A program made the position numbers and the translations under genes. A DNA stretch of 64,000 bases from Amycolatopsis sp. 195334CR (lineage in GTDB: Bacteria > Actinomycetota > Actinomycetes > Mycobacteriales > Pseudonocardiaceae), in assembly GCF_017309385.1 (NCBI RefSeq), contig NZ_JAFJMJ010000002.1:1054001-1118000 (forward strand), read 5' to 3'. The first letter of the stretch is position 1; every line of letters begins with the position of its first letter. Positions 19,151 through 29,549 of the stretch are shown here, in pieces. Below the pieces are notes generated by a model. That model saw only the letters and a list, made by a program, of their open reading frames with translations. It did not search any database and was not told the origin of the DNA.

Positions 19151-20478
19151 TGGAGACCGAGGAACTGGGCCGGGCGCTGCGCGCGGCGACGGGGGAGGTG
19201 GAGCCGCGGCCGGGGTTCACCGCCGGGGTGCTGCGAGGCGGCAGGCGGCGGCTGGCGCGTCGCCGGATGACGGTGGCCGGTGGCGTGCTGGTGGCCGGGG
19301 CGCTGGCCGGCGGGGTGGCGTTCGGGAGCTGGCAACCGGGCTCGGTCCAGGTGGCCGCGGCCTCGCTGCTGGACCAGCCGACGCGCGGGGACCTCGCCGG
19401 CGACGACGGGTTCCTGGCCGGTGCGGCCGGTGCCTGGAAGTCCGGTTTGGACACTTCTCCGTACAATGTGGACGGAATGCTGAACGACCGGGCCGGTGAA
19501 CCGCACGTCTACTGGGCGGGCAACACCCCGGACGGGCCCGCGGCGGTGCTCGCGCAGGCGGTCCGGCTGCCGGCGGGCTCGGCCAGGACGCTGTACGGCG
19601 TGGTCGGCCGGGATCCCGGGGACGGGGCGGTGAAACTGCTCGACATGGCCCACCCGGAGGCGGGACTGGCCGACACCGGCGCCTTCCGGTTCGGGCGCGA
19701 CGATCGCACCGTGCTGGCCATCGACCAGGGCACCCCGCTGTACCTGTCGGCGAAGCCGGTGTTCGGGCCGGATGGCAAGGCCCGCCGGGAATGGCGGGAG
19801 CTGCGGGTGGCCGACGGGGTGGCGATCACCACCGTGCCCGAGGACACCGGGCCGATCGACGCCAGGCTGATCAACCGGGCGCCGGGGGCGGACGCCGGGC
19901 TGCGGGACGTGGTGCCGGTGTCGTCGTCCGGCGCGTACCTGCGGCTGCCGGCGGGGCAGGGGCTGCCGAAGGTGCCGGAGGGCCTGCCGTGGCGGGTCGC
20001 CGGTGAGCCGTTCGTGGCTCGGGTCGGGGGCGCGCGGGACAGCGGGGTGTTCGAGTTCGGGCAGGGACTGGCGTCGTCCGGGCTGTTCGACCAGTACACG
20101 GCGATGCCGTTCGACGGCTCGGTGCCGTGGCTGGTGGTCGCCGGTCTCGGTGACGGCCGGACGGCGCTGGTCGGCGAGCACGCCCACGCCGGCAGCAACC
20201 CGAGCCGGGTGTACGCGGTGCTCCAGCGGGCGGACGGTTCGGTGGAGACCGCGCTGGCGGGCGACCCGGTGGACCCGGCGGCGACGCTGCCGGTGCGCTT
20301 CCGGCTGCCGGACGGGCAGGGCTGGGTGGTCGCGGCGAAGGGCGCGCAGCTGAGCTACCGCACCGGGGAGACCTGGGAAGGCAACTTCACCGACGCCGCC
20401 CTGCTGCCCGACACCGCGGTGCAGGTGCAGGTGCGGCTACCCGGCCAACCCCCGGTGACCGTCGACCTGGCGAAGTAG
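19147..20478 (+). CDS. Single-pass membrane protein, probable sigma partner
   Basis: 443 residues (or 442 from the second of two adjacent ATGs). A cytoplasmic stretch of about 38 residues ends in the basic RGGRRRLARRRM, a membrane segment follows at about 40-62, and the remaining 380 residues are predicted to be outside. The exported part is rich in beta-type sequence with no motif I recognise. Overlap with the sigma factor gene argues for an anti-sigma or sensor function; there is no zinc-finger (ZAS) motif, so the mode of binding is unknown. Inverted repeat copy 3 lies just after the stop. Confidence 0.65.
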   Translation: MMETEELGRALRAATGEVEPRPGFTAGVLRGGRRRLARRRMTVAGGVLVAGALAGGVAFGSWQPGSVQVAAASLLDQPTRGDLAGDDGFLAGAAGAWKSGLDTSPYNVDGMLNDRAGEPHVYWAGNTPDGPAAVLAQAVRLPAGSARTLYGVVGRDPGDGAVKLLDMAHPEAGLADTGAFRFGRDDRTVLAIDQGTPLYLSAKPVFGPDGKARREWRELRVADGVAITTVPEDTGPIDARLINRAPGADAGLRDVVPVSSSGAYLRLPAGQGLPKVPEGLPWRVAGEPFVARVGGARDSGVFEFGQGLASSGLFDQYTAMPFDGSVPWLVVAGLGDGRTALVGEHAHAGSNPSRVYAVLQRADGSVETALAGDPVDPAATLPVRFRLPDGQGWVVAAKGAQLSYRTGETWEGNFTDAALLPDTAVQVQVRLPGQPPVTVDLAK

Positions 20479-20485
20479 CCCGAGG

Positions 20486-20537
20486 ACACGAATGCGGCTT
20501 TCGGGGGCGAAATCGGCCCCGAAAGCCACGTTCGTGT
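20486..20537. terminator. Convergent-gap inverted repeat, copy 3
   Basis: Arms 20486-20506 and 20517-20537 (21 bp, two mismatches, one of which is a G-U wobble in RNA) around a 10-base loop. The core is GCGGCTTTCGGGG / CCCCGAAAGCCAC. It spans nearly the whole gap between the membrane protein and the convergent permease. Confidence 0.7.
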
Positions 20538-20540
20538 GCC

Positions 20541-21971
20541 TCAGGCGGGGACCGGGGCCCGGTCGTCGGGGGCGAGGACCTCGCGCGGTTCCGGGAAGAG
20601 GCGCAGCAGGACCGGGTAGGTGACCGCCGCGGTGAGCAGGGTGACCGGCAGGCTGATGTCCACCCCGCCCGCGACCTCGCGCAGCGGCCCGGCGATCATC
20701 GGCGTGTTCGCGGTGAGCAGGCCGAGCGTGGTCGCCGGGAGCCAGGCCGCCATCGCCCGCCAGTTCACCCCGCGGGTGAACCAGTACCGCCCGCCCTTGC
20801 GCCCCTCGTTGAACACCTGCAGGTCCACCGGGTCGTAGTAGCCGCGCCGGATCAGGTAGCCGATCATCATGATCACCATCCACGGCGAGGTGCACAGCAC
20901 GATCAGCGTGGCGAAGGCGTTGATGCTCGAGACCATGTCCAGCGCGAAGTTCCCGACGAAGATGAACACCACCGAGAGCGAGCCGATCAGCAGCGTCGCC
21001 CGGACCCGGCTCAACCGCACGAAGATCGAGCTGAAGTCCAGCCCGGTGCCGTACAACGCGGTGGTACCGGTGGACAAGCCGCCGATCAGCGCCACCACGA
21101 TGAGCGGAATGGCGTACCACAGCGGGGAAATCGCGGTCAGCCCGGCGATGTAGTCGCCCGCGTCGGTGACCAGGGTGGCGGTGGCGATGCCGAACCCGAA
21201 CGGCAGCAGCGTGGCCACCTGCGCCAGGAACGGCGCCGCCAGCAGGGACCGGCGGCTGTGCGTGGCCGGGATGTAGCGCGACCAGTCACCGAGGAAGGCG
21301 CCGAACGAGATCGGGTTCGCCATCACGGTCAGCGCGGCCAGGATCCACGTCGGCCAGAAGGTGCCGAGCGCGTACTCGCCGGTACCGGCGAACGACGGGT
21401 CGAACTTCCCACCATATGCGAAAATCCCGAGCAGCATGATGAGCGTGCCGAGGCTGACCGCGATCCGGTTGATCAGCAACATGAACCGGTAGCCGTAGAT
21501 GCAGACCACCAGCGTGGCCACGGCGATCACGCCGTACGCCACGCCCCGCAGCACCGCGCCGCCGTCGAAGCCGAACAACCGTTGCGCCGCACCGGCGACC
21601 GCGTCCCCGCTGACCCACACCGAGATGGCGAAGAAGGTGATCGCGGTGAGCAGCGACAGGAACGAGCCGACGCACCGGCCGACCACGCCGAAGTGCGCGC
21701 CGGAGGACACCGCGTTGTTCGTCCTGGTCACCGGCCCGAACAAGCCCATCGGCGCCAGCACGCACGCGCCGGCCAGCACCCCGGTGACCGTCGCCGCGGC
21801 GGCGGCCCAGAACCCCAGCCCGTAGGCGATCGGCAGCGTGCCGAGAATGATGGTGGCGAACGTGTTCGCGCCACCGAAGGCGAGCCGGAACAGGTCGCGC
21901 GGCCGGGAAGTTTGCTCCCGCACCGGGATCGGCGCGATGCCGTTGTGCTCCACCGTGGTGATCTTGGGCAT
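20541..21971 (-). CDS. Purine-cytosine permease family (NCS1) transporter
   Basis: 476 residues with about 12 membrane segments. The N-terminus PRDLFRLAFGGANTFATIILG and the later GPVTRTNNAVSSGAHFGVVGR are NCS1 features (CodB and allantoin/hydantoin permease relatives). Substrate could be cytosine, a purine or another ring-type nitrogen source. The ATG at 21971 follows GAAGGACGGG. It is divergent from a small membrane protein and convergent with the sigma partner. No deaminase or amidohydrolase is adjacent to fix the substrate. Confidence 0.82.
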   Translation of the reverse strand: MPKITTVEHNGIAPIPVREQTSRPRDLFRLAFGGANTFATIILGTLPIAYGLGFWAAAAATVTGVLAGACVLAPMGLFGPVTRTNNAVSSGAHFGVVGRCVGSFLSLLTAITFFAISVWVSGDAVAGAAQRLFGFDGGAVLRGVAYGVIAVATLVVCIYGYRFMLLINRIAVSLGTLIMLLGIFAYGGKFDPSFAGTGEYALGTFWPTWILAALTVMANPISFGAFLGDWSRYIPATHSRRSLLAAPFLAQVATLLPFGFGIATATLVTDAGDYIAGLTAISPLWYAIPLIVVALIGGLSTGTTALYGTGLDFSSIFVRLSRVRATLLIGSLSVVFIFVGNFALDMVSSINAFATLIVLCTSPWMVIMMIGYLIRRGYYDPVDLQVFNEGRKGGRYWFTRGVNWRAMAAWLPATTLGLLTANTPMIAGPLREVAGGVDISLPVTLLTAAVTYPVLLRLFPEPREVLAPDDRAPVPA

Positions 21972-22025
21972 CTCGCACCCGTCCTTCGTTGTCTGCGCGT
22001 TATCCGCCGCTGCCACAGTGGAACG

Positions 22026-22451
22026 GTGACCCGACAGCTGGTGGTGGCCGGTCCGTCCCGCACCGTGGTCGCGCTCGGCGTGGCCGGTGCCGGGCTGGGT
22101 ACCGCCGTGTCCTGGCTGGACCTCTACCTGCTGTCCTCGGCCCGTGATCTGTGCGTGGTCGGCATGTCCGCCTTCGAGAACTCCGGTCTGCTCGTGTTCT
22201 CCGTGCAGCCGGTGTTGTGGGCGGTGAACTTCCTCGCGTTCACCCTGCTCTACGCCGGGCTGTTCCCGTTGTTCCTCAACGGGGACACCGCCGCGGCGCG
22301 GTTCGCCGGGGTGCTCGCCTGCCTGCTGCTGACCGCGGTGCTGGTGGCCGCGTCGGTCTGGATCAGCATGGCGGTGTGGTCGCCGGAGCAGGTGGCCCCC
22401 GGTTGTGCTGGGGGCCATCCGCCCTGGTGGCCGTCGTGGGCCGTGCTGTGA
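22026..22451 (+). CDS. Small integral membrane protein
   Basis: 141 residues from the GTG at 22026, with three or four hydrophobic segments (about 14-32, 58-80, 92-115). Two Cys residues lie near residue 45 and in the PGCAGGHPPWWP tail. I do not recognise the family. It diverges from the permease across 54 bases, and its stop directly abuts the stop of the aldehyde dehydrogenase on the other strand with no spacer. The start is uncertain because no clear ribosome site is seen. Confidence 0.55.
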   Translation: MTRQLVVAGPSRTVVALGVAGAGLGTAVSWLDLYLLSSARDLCVVGMSAFENSGLLVFSVQPVLWAVNFLAFTLLYAGLFPLFLNGDTAAARFAGVLACLLLTAVLVAASVWISMAVWSPEQVAPGCAGGHPPWWPSWAVL

Positions 22452-23846
22452 CTACTCGTACCGCGTCATCACGTGCTTGACCCGGGTGTACTCGGCGAAC
22501 GAATAGGCCGAAAGGTCCTTGCCGTGGCCCGAATGGTCGAAACCGCCGTGCGGCATTTCGGCGGCCAGTGGCCCGTGCGTGTTGATCCACACGCAGCCGA
22601 AGTCGAGTTCACCGGAGACGCGTACCGCCCGTGAGTGGTCGTTCGTCCACACCGAGGACGCCAGCCCGTACGGCACGCCGTTGGCCAGTTCGACGGCTTC
22701 GGCCTCACCGCCGAACCGCTGCACGGTGATCACCGGGCCGAAGATCTCCTCCTGCACGATCTCGTCGTCCTGGCGCAGCCCGGAAACCACGGTGGGCTCG
22801 AAGTAGTACCCCGGGCCGTCGGGACTGGTGCCGCCGGTGTGCACGGTGGCGTGCGACGGCAACCGGTCGATCAGCCCGCGCACCCGGTCCAGCTGGGCCG
22901 CGCTGTTCAGCGGGCCGAAGTCGATGCCGGGCCGGTTCGCCGAGGCCGCTTTCGCCAGCACGGCGGTGAACTCGTCGTGGATGGACTCGTGCACCAGCAC
23001 CCGGCTGCCCGCGGTGCAGTCCTGGCCCGCGTTGTAGAACGCGGCACCGACGATGCCGTCGGCGGCTTCTTCCAGGTTGACGTCCTCGAAGACCAGGAGT
23101 GGCGCGTTGCCACCGAGTTCGAGGTGCGTGCGCTTGAGGTCGGCGGCCGCGACGGTGGCCACGTCGATCCCGGCGCGGGTGGAGCCGGTGATCGAGACCA
23201 GTTCCGGGATCGGGTGGCGGACCAGCGCGCGCCCGGTGTCGCGGTCACCGCAGAGCACGTTGAACGCCCCGGCGGGCAGGAACTCGGCCGCCACCTTCGC
23301 CAGCAGCACCGCGCTGCCCGGCGTGGTCTCGGCCGGTTTCAGCACCACGGTGTTCCCGGCGGCGAGCGCGGGGGCGATCTTCCAGACCCCCATCATCAGC
23401 GGGTAGTTCCACGGCGCGATCTGCGCGCACACGCCCACCGGCTCCCGCCGGATCGAGGAGGTGTGCCCCGGCAGGTACTCCGCGGACGCGGTGCCGTCGA
23501 GCTGTCGCGCGGCACCGGCGAAGAACCGCAGCGCGCTCACGCTTTCCGGGATCTCCTCTTCGAGCACCACACGGCGGATCTTGCCGGTCTCGCGGACCTC
23601 GGCGTCGGCGAACTCCTCGGCGCGGGCCTCCAGCGCGTCGGCGATCTTCAGCAGGGCCAGCTGCCGCTGGGCCGGGGTGCTGCGGCGCCACGCGCGGAAC
23701 GCCAGCTTCGCCGACTCCAGCGCGGCGTCCACATCGGACTGTTCGGACAACGGGCTGGTGCCGAACACCTCGCCGGTGGCGGGATCGGTCAGGTCCAGCG
23801 TCCGCCCGCCCGCGGCGGGTACTTCCTTGCCGTCGACGAAGTTCAT
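22452..23846 (-). CDS. Gamma-aminobutyraldehyde / guanidinobutyraldehyde dehydrogenase-like ALDH
   Basis: 464 residues. Motifs seen are IAPWNYPLMMGVWK, THLELGGNAPLLVF with the general-base glutamate, and AGQDCTAGSRVLV with the catalytic cysteine. It resembles PatD/KauB-type enzymes acting on amino- or guanidino-aldehydes. It is the last gene of a four-gene operon (transporter, ureohydrolase, TPP enzyme, ALDH), 8 bases after the TPP enzyme, so its likely job is to oxidise the aldehyde made by that decarboxylase. It is a different protein from the betB-like ALDH at 11744. Confidence 0.82.
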   Translation of the reverse strand: MNFVDGKEVPAAGGRTLDLTDPATGEVFGTSPLSEQSDVDAALESAKLAFRAWRRSTPAQRQLALLKIADALEARAEEFADAEVRETGKIRRVVLEEEIPESVSALRFFAGAARQLDGTASAEYLPGHTSSIRREPVGVCAQIAPWNYPLMMGVWKIAPALAAGNTVVLKPAETTPGSAVLLAKVAAEFLPAGAFNVLCGDRDTGRALVRHPIPELVSITGSTRAGIDVATVAAADLKRTHLELGGNAPLLVFEDVNLEEAADGIVGAAFYNAGQDCTAGSRVLVHESIHDEFTAVLAKAASANRPGIDFGPLNSAAQLDRVRGLIDRLPSHATVHTGGTSPDGPGYYFEPTVVSGLRQDDEIVQEEIFGPVITVQRFGGEAEAVELANGVPYGLASSVWTNDHSRAVRVSGELDFGCVWINTHGPLAAEMPHGGFDHSGHGKDLSAYSFAEYTRVKHVMTRYE

Positions 23847-23854
23847 GCGTTCCC

Positions 23855-25489
23855 TCACTGGTCGAGGTGGGTGGGTTCGAACATGCGCAGCAGTGCGGGC
23901 AGCACCACCACGCTCGGCCCCGGCGCGGCCAGCGCCCCGGCGAGGTCCGCTCGCAGGCTGTCCACTGTGGATAGCTGGGCAGGCACGCCGAAGGACTGGG
24001 CCAGCGCGACGAAGTCCGGCCGGGAGAGCTCGGTGGCGTGCGCCTGGCCGAAGGCGCCGGTCATGTACTCGCGGAGGATCCCGTACCCACCATCGTCGAC
24101 GATGAGCCAGGTGACGTCCAGCCCGTGCTGGGCGGCCGTGGCCAGTTCCGCGATGCCGTACATCGCGCCGCCGTCGCCGGACACCGCCAGCGCCGGCCCG
24201 CGGCGGGCGGCGGCCGCGCCGAGCGCGCCCGGCAGGCCGTAGCCCAGCCCGCCCGCGCCCTGCGCGGTGTGGATCGGGGCGCCGTCGGCGTTCCAGGCCG
24301 ACCAGGCCCAGTACCCGAGCACGGTCATGTCCCAGAAGCTCGGGGTGCCTTCGGGCAGGGCGGCGCGGACCTCGGCGAGCACGCGTTGCTCCAGTTCGAG
24401 AGACTGCCCGCCGATGCGGTCGCGAACCTTGCCCAGCAGGTCGGCGACCACCGCTTCGGCGCGTCCGTCCGCTTCCCTGGCCGGGGTCGCCTCCAGCAGC
24501 GCGGCCAGCGCCAGCCGGACGTCGGCGTGGATGCCCAGCGCCGGGTGGTTGGACTCCAGCTTCCCGGCGTCGGCCTCGATCTGGATCATCCGGCCGCGCG
24601 GGGTGAACCGGTGGTAGTTGCTGGTCAGCTCGCCGAGCCCGGAACCGAGCACCAGCAGCACATCGGCGCCGGCCAGCAGCTCGGTGGAATGCCAGTCCTC
24701 CAGCCAGGACTGCCCGGACAGCGGGTGGTCCCAGGCGATGGATCCCTTGCCACCGAAGGAGGACAGCACCGGCGCGCGGACGAGTTCGGCCAGCGCCCGG
24801 AGTTCCGCCTTGGCGCCGGAGCGCACCACACCGCCGCCCGCGAGGATCACCGGGTTCTGCGCCGCGCCCAGCAGGCGAGCCGCTTCGGTGATCAACTCCG
24901 GCAGCGGCGCGAGCGGTTTCGGCGTGGCGGTCACCGAGGTGATCGGCGGCAGCGCGGCCGGGGCCAGCAGCACGTCCTGTGGGATCTCCACCCACACCGG
25001 GCCGTACGGCACGGTGGCCGCCGACTCCCACGCCTCGCGCAGGGCGGTCGGGATCTGGCTCGCCGTGCGCGCCACGTGCACCGACTTCACCACGTCGCGG
25101 AAGCTCGCCGCCTGGTCGGGGAGTTCGTGCAGGTAACCGTGCCGCCCGCCGCCGAGCCCGGCCGCCGGGACCTGGCTGGAGATGCCCAGCACCGGGACCG
25201 AGGACGCCCGGGATTCCTGCAGCGAAGCCAAGGTCAGCAACGCGCCCGGCCCGGTGGAGACGATCATCGGGGTCACCGGCACCGGTCCGCCGGCATCGAG
25301 CCGCGCGCGGGCGTGGCCGTCGGCGGCGAAGGCGAGGTTGTTCTCCACGCGCGCGCCGACCAGCCGCAGCTCCGGTGTCCGCCGCAGCGCCTCGAACAGG
25401 CCGAGCGCGTGCTGGCCGGGCAGCCCGAACACGGTGTCCGCGCCGAGCGCCCGCAGCGTCTCGACCACCAGGTCGCCGCCGATCCTCAT
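23855..25489 (-). CDS. Thiamine pyrophosphate enzyme, acetolactate synthase-like (AruI-like?)
   Basis: 544 residues in the three-domain acetohydroxyacid-synthase layout. The N-terminal PYR domain reads [20 protein letters not shown] with the activating glutamate in [15 protein letters not shown]; the C-terminal PP domain has [13 protein letters not shown] and a DDGGYG end in place of the usual NNGGYG. Partner genes suggest a 2-oxo acid decarboxylase rather than acetolactate synthesis: with a ureohydrolase and an amino-aldehyde dehydrogenase it fits 2-ketoarginine decarboxylase (AruI) of the arginine transaminase pathway. That function is inferred from context. The ATG at 25489 overlaps the preceding gene (ATGC...TGA region, 4 bases). 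Confidence 0.75.
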   Translation of the reverse strand: MRIGGDLVVETLRALGADTVFGLPGQHALGLFEALRRTPELRLVGARVENNLAFAADGHARARLDAGGPVPVTPMIVSTGPGALLTLASLQESRASSVPVLGISSQVPAAGLGGGRHGYLHELPDQAASFRDVVKSVHVARTASQIPTALREAWESAATVPYGPVWVEIPQDVLLAPAALPPITSVTATPKPLAPLPELITEAARLLGAAQNPVILAGGGVVRSGAKAELRALAELVRAPVLSSFGGKGSIAWDHPLSGQSWLEDWHSTELLAGADVLLVLGSGLGELTSNYHRFTPRGRMIQIEADAGKLESNHPALGIHADVRLALAALLEATPAREADGRAEAVVADLLGKVRDRIGGQSLELEQRVLAEVRAALPEGTPSFWDMTVLGYWAWSAWNADGAPIHTAQGAGGLGYGLPGALGAAAARRGPALAVSGDGGAMYGIAELATAAQHGLDVTWLIVDDGGYGILREYMTGAFGQAHATELSRPDFVALAQSFGVPAQLSTVDSLRADLAGALAAPGPSVVVLPALLRMFEPTHLDQ

Positions 25490-26439
25490 GCGGACTTCCC
25501 GAGCGCGAGCAGGCTGACCAGGTCGTAGGCCACGTGCGAGGCGGCGATCGCGGTGATCTCCGCGTGGTCGTAGGCCGGGGCCAGTTCCACCACGTCACCG
25601 CCGATCAGGTTGAGCCCGCGCAGGCCGCGCACGATCTCCAGCAGCTCCCGGCTGGTCATGCCGCCGGCCTCGGGGGTGCCGGTGCCGGGGGCGTGCGCCG
25701 GGTCGAGCACGTCGATGTCGATGGAGACGTACAGCGGCCGGTTGCCGATCCGCTGCCGCAGCGCGTCCACGGTTTCCGCCACCCCACGCCGCATGACGTC
25801 GCCGGAGGTGACGATGCCGAAGCCGAGCCTGCGGTCCTCTTCGAGATCCCGCTTGCCGTACAACGGACCCCGAGTGCCCACATGGGACAGTGCGCTGGTG
25901 TCGAGAATGCCTTCCTCGGACGCCCGGCGGAACGGCGTGCCGTGCGTGTACGGCTCGCCGAAGTAGGTGTCCCAGGTGTCCAGGTGCGCGTCGAAGTGCA
26001 GCAGCGCCACCGGCCCGTGCTTCTTCGCCGCCGCGCGCAGCAGCGGCAGCGCGATGGTGTGGTCACCGCCGACGGTGACCAGCTTCGTGCCGTCCGCGGT
26101 GAGCGCTTCCGCCTCGTGCTGCAGGGTTTCGATCGCCTCGCCGATGTTGAACGGGTTGATCGCGATGTCCCCGGCGTCGACCACCTGCGCGGTGGCGAAC
26201 GGCGACACGTCCAGTTCCGGGTGGTACGGCCGCAGCAGGCGGCTGGCCTCGCGCAGCGCGGCGGGGCCGAACCGCGCGCCCGGCCGGTAGGACACCCCGG
26301 CGTCGAACGGCACCCCGACCACGGCCACGTCGGCGCGGTCGACCTGGTCCGCCCTCGGCAGCCGGGCGAAGGTGGCGAACCCGGCGAACCTCGGCACCCG
26401 GGACGAATCGACGGGACCGATCGGGGACTGCTGCGTCAC
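25486..26439 (-). CDS. Agmatinase/guanidinobutyrase family ureohydrolase
   Basis: 317 residues. The two-manganese ligands are all visible: [19 protein letters not shown] and [12 protein letters not shown]. Such enzymes release urea from agmatine (giving putrescine) or from 4-guanidinobutyrate (giving GABA). The neighbouring TPP enzyme and aldehyde dehydrogenase favour guanidinobutyrate, but agmatinase cannot be excluded. The GTG at 26439 has a GAAGGAG site and overlaps the stop of the sodium symporter gene (GTGA). Confidence 0.88.
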   Translation of the reverse strand: MTQQSPIGPVDSSRVPRFAGFATFARLPRADQVDRADVAVVGVPFDAGVSYRPGARFGPAALREASRLLRPYHPELDVSPFATAQVVDAGDIAINPFNIGEAIETLQHEAEALTADGTKLVTVGGDHTIALPLLRAAAKKHGPVALLHFDAHLDTWDTYFGEPYTHGTPFRRASEEGILDTSALSHVGTRGPLYGKRDLEEDRRLGFGIVTSGDVMRRGVAETVDALRQRIGNRPLYVSIDIDVLDPAHAPGTGTPEAGGMTSRELLEIVRGLRGLNLIGGDVVELAPAYDHAEITAIAASHVAYDLVSLLALGKSA

Positions 26440-27899
26440 TGCGTGAACTCCTTCTCTGCTGCAACGGTTTCGCGGCCGGCGAGCCGGTCGCTCCAGTGGC
26501 CGAGCACGGCGGCCGGGGTGGGCGGGGTGGCCAGGCTGACCACCAGGTAGACCAGCAGGCTGCTGCCGAGGCCCCAGTAGATCGGCGAATTCGCGTCCAT
26601 GCCGTCGACGATCATCAGCACGATCGCGGCCAGCGCGCCGACCGCCATCGAGGCGACCGCGCCCTGCCGGGTGCCGCGCTTCCAGAACAGCCCGCCGAGG
26701 ATCGCCACCAGCAGGCCGCCGACCAGGATGTTGTAGGCGATGGTCAGCGCGGCCACCACGTCGGTGACCACCATCGCGATGCCGATCGCGACCAGGCCGA
26801 GCACCAGCGTGGTGACCCGGTTCTTGCTCACCTCGGCGTCCTCGGCGTTGTTGCCCGACGACGCGGCCTTCCCGCGCAGCTTCGCCATCAGGTCGGTGGT
26901 GCTCACCGTGGAGCAGGCGATCAGCGCGCCGCTGGCGGTGGACATCATCGCCGACAGCGCCGCGGCCAGCACCAGCCCGCGCACCCCGGCGGGCAGCAGG
27001 TCCTCCACGATCGTGGCGAAGGCGTCCTGCGCGCTGGCGAGCGTGGGGTACAGCACCTTCGCCGCCGCCCCGATCAACGCGCCCGCGAGCCCGTAGATGA
27101 GGCAGTAGACGCCGGAGCCGATGCCGCCGCCGGTCGCCACGCGCGGGGTCCGCGCGGTGAACACGCGCTGCCAGATGTCCTGACCGATCAGCAGGCCGAA
27201 GCCGTAGGTCAGCACGTAGGTGATGATCGAACCGGTGCCGATGCTGGTGAAGTCGAAGAAGCTGGCGTCGAGCCGGTCGGCCATGCCGCCGAAGCCGCCC
27301 GCCGCGCTGACCGAGACCGGCAGCAGCACCAGCAGGATGCCGATGGTCTTGATGACGAACTGCGCGATGTCGGTCAGGGTGATCGACCACATGCCGCCGA
27401 GCACCGAGTAGAGCACCACGATGCCGCCGCCGATGGCGATGCCGGTCCACTCCGGGATGTCCAGCAGCACCTTGAACACGGTGGCGAAGGCCAGCGTCGA
27501 GGTGACCGTGAGCATCAGCGTGTACGCCCACATCACGATGCCCGAGATGGTCGAGGCGGACTTCCCGCCGTAGCGCAGGTCGAGCATCTCGCTGACGGTG
27601 TAGACCTTCAGCTTCACCAGCCGCCGCGCGAACAGCGCGTGCAGCACCAGGATGCCGAGCCCGATCGAGACCACCAGCCAGGCGCCGGAGATGCCCCAGG
27701 TGTAGCCGAGCTTGACCCCGCCGACGGTGGAGGCGCCGCCCAGCACCACCGCCGACATCGTGCCCGAGTACATGAACCAGCCGAGCCTGCGGCCGGCCAC
27801 CAGGTAGTCGCTCTTGGTCCTGGCCAGGCGCAGCCCGTACCAGCCGATGCCGAGCATGCCGGCGATGTAGAGCGCGATCACCACATAGTCCGCGACCAC
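26436..27899 (-). CDS. Sodium:solute symporter (SSS) family transporter
   Basis: 487 residues with about 13 membrane segments. SSS features include [36 protein letters not shown] and [19 protein letters not shown] sequence after the second helix. As first gene of the catabolic operon it probably brings in the guanidino or amino compound the downstream enzymes use. Divergent from the PucR regulator across 135 bases. The charged stretch [19 protein letters not shown] near residue 345 is a cytoplasmic loop. Confidence 0.85.
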   Translation of the reverse strand: MVADYVVIALYIAGMLGIGWYGLRLARTKSDYLVAGRRLGWFMYSGTMSAVVLGGASTVGGVKLGYTWGISGAWLVVSIGLGILVLHALFARRLVKLKVYTVSEMLDLRYGGKSASTISGIVMWAYTLMLTVTSTLAFATVFKVLLDIPEWTGIAIGGGIVVLYSVLGGMWSITLTDIAQFVIKTIGILLVLLPVSVSAAGGFGGMADRLDASFFDFTSIGTGSIITYVLTYGFGLLIGQDIWQRVFTARTPRVATGGGIGSGVYCLIYGLAGALIGAAAKVLYPTLASAQDAFATIVEDLLPAGVRGLVLAAALSAMMSTASGALIACSTVSTTDLMAKLRGKAASSGNNAEDAEVSKNRVTTLVLGLVAIGIAMVVTDVVAALTIAYNILVGGLLVAILGGLFWKRGTRQGAVASMAVGALAAIVLMIVDGMDANSPIYWGLGSSLLVYLVVSLATPPTPAAVLGHWSDRLAGRETVAAEKEFTQ

Positions 27900-28034
27900 G
27901 GGTTCCTCCTAGGACAGGGGCGTGTTCGGGCCACCGTAGGTCCGGATTCCGATCGCCTGAATGGGATGATCTGTCTCAATGTCGAGTACTCTCTGGTCGT
28001 TGTGGCCAGGAATTCGGAAACCTTCGGCACTCCG

Positions 28035-29498
28035 GTGAACATTCCGTTACGGGCCGTCGTCGGCAACTCGGAGCTGGCGGTGGAGGCGGTGCTGGAGACG
28101 CTGCGGCCGGGTGCGCTCGACCGGCCGGTCCGGTGGGCCCACGTGTGCGAGCTGCGCGACCCGTCGCCCTACCTGCTGGGCGAGGAACTGCTGCTCACCG
28201 CGGGCGTGAACTTGCCGTCCGAGCAGGGCGAGGTGGACCGGTACGTGCGCGGGCTGCGGGCCGCGGGCATCACCGCGCTCGGGTTCGGCATCACCCCGCC
28301 GATGCACGAGGAACTGCCGGAGACGCTGCGCCGCGCCTGTGCCCGCGCGGGCCTGCCGCTGCTGGTGATCGGCGTGCGGACGCCGTTCATCGCGGTGAAC
28401 CGGGTGGTCGCGGTGGCGCTGGCCGAGGCCACCCAGCGCGAGCAGCGGCGGATCACCCAGGCGCGGGAAGCGCTGACCAGGGCCGCCGCCGGCGGGCTTG
28501 CGGAACTGGCGCGCGGGCTGGCCAAGCACGTGTCCGGCTGGGTGGCGCTGGTCGGCAAGCGGGACGCGCTGGCCGCCGAGCACGAGGTGCCCTCGCCGTT
28601 CCCGCCGGAGCTGGCCGACCTGTTCGCCCGGTTGCGCGGGGGAACCGGGATCCGCAGCGCCACCACGGAACTGCCCGACGGCACGTTCGTCGTCGCCCAG
28701 CCGGTCTACCCCCAGGCCACCGCGTCACACCTGGTGGTGGTCGGCAGGCGGGAGCGGTTCGACGGCACCGACCGGGCCATCGTGGCGGTCGGCGCGGCCC
28801 TGTTCGGGCTGGCCAGCCGCGCGGGCTCGGACACCGCCGGGCTCGGCGGCGCGGTCACCGCGCTGGTGCTGGCCGAGCACCCGCCCGCCGCGCCGCTGGC
28901 CGAACTGCTCGGCGAAGGCGACTACCGGGTGGTCGCCGGGATGGCCCATGGCGCCGGGCCGGGCGACGTCGCCGCCGGGTACGACTGGCTGCGGACCCGG
29001 CTCGACACCCCGCTGGTGGAGCTGAAACCCGGGCCGCGGTTCACCGCCGTGGTCCGCACCCCGCCGGACGCGCGGGCCCGCGACGAACTGCTCGCCGCGG
29101 GCTGGCTGGTGGTGGTGAGCGCGCCGCACCCGGTCGAGCGGCTGCCCGACACCGCGGCCGAACTGGCGGCGCTGGAGCAACGCGCGCTGGTGCTCGGGCG
29201 GCCGGTGGTGGCCGACGGCAGCGGGCTGGCCGCGCTGGTGCCGCCGGGGCACGCCGCCGACTACGCCGAACGCACCCTGGCCCCGTTGCGCGCGCTGGGC
29301 GACGACGGACTGCTCGACACCCTGCGCGCCTGGCTCGCCCACCACGGCGGCTGGGACCGGACGGCCTCGGCGCTGGGTGTGCACCGCAACAGCGTCCGGC
29401 ACCGGATCGCCAGGGTGGAACGGGTGCTGGGGGTGGACCTCGCGGACGCGGAAACGCGGATGGAGCTGTGGTTCGCGCTGCGGTGGGCGGACCGCTGA
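28035..29498 (+). CDS. PucR family transcriptional regulator
   Basis: 487 residues from the GTG at 28035; in-frame ATG 27966 and GTG 28002 are alternatives, but the conserved PucR N-domain begins only at VNIPLRAVV. The N-terminal sensory domain shows RPVRWAHVCELRDPSPYL and GEELLLTAG; the C-terminal HTH_30 domain reads LAHHGGWDRTASALGVHRNS, then RHRIARVERVLG. PucR proteins activate nitrogen-compound catabolism in response to a pathway metabolite. It diverges from the symporter-ureohydrolase-TPP-ALDH operon and is its most likely regulator. Confidence 0.85.
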   Translation: MNIPLRAVVGNSELAVEAVLETLRPGALDRPVRWAHVCELRDPSPYLLGEELLLTAGVNLPSEQGEVDRYVRGLRAAGITALGFGITPPMHEELPETLRRACARAGLPLLVIGVRTPFIAVNRVVAVALAEATQREQRRITQAREALTRAAAGGLAELARGLAKHVSGWVALVGKRDALAAEHEVPSPFPPELADLFARLRGGTGIRSATTELPDGTFVVAQPVYPQATASHLVVVGRRERFDGTDRAIVAVGAALFGLASRAGSDTAGLGGAVTALVLAEHPPAAPLAELLGEGDYRVVAGMAHGAGPGDVAAGYDWLRTRLDTPLVELKPGPRFTAVVRTPPDARARDELLAAGWLVVVSAPHPVERLPDTAAELAALEQRALVLGRPVVADGSGLAALVPPGHAADYAERTLAPLRALGDDGLLDTLRAWLAHHGGWDRTASALGVHRNSVRHRIARVERVLGVDLADAETRMELWFALRWADR

Positions 29499-29549
29499 GG
29501 GGGTCTGTCCGATCAGGTCACTCTCAGGATCGTGTGGGATTGTGTATCC

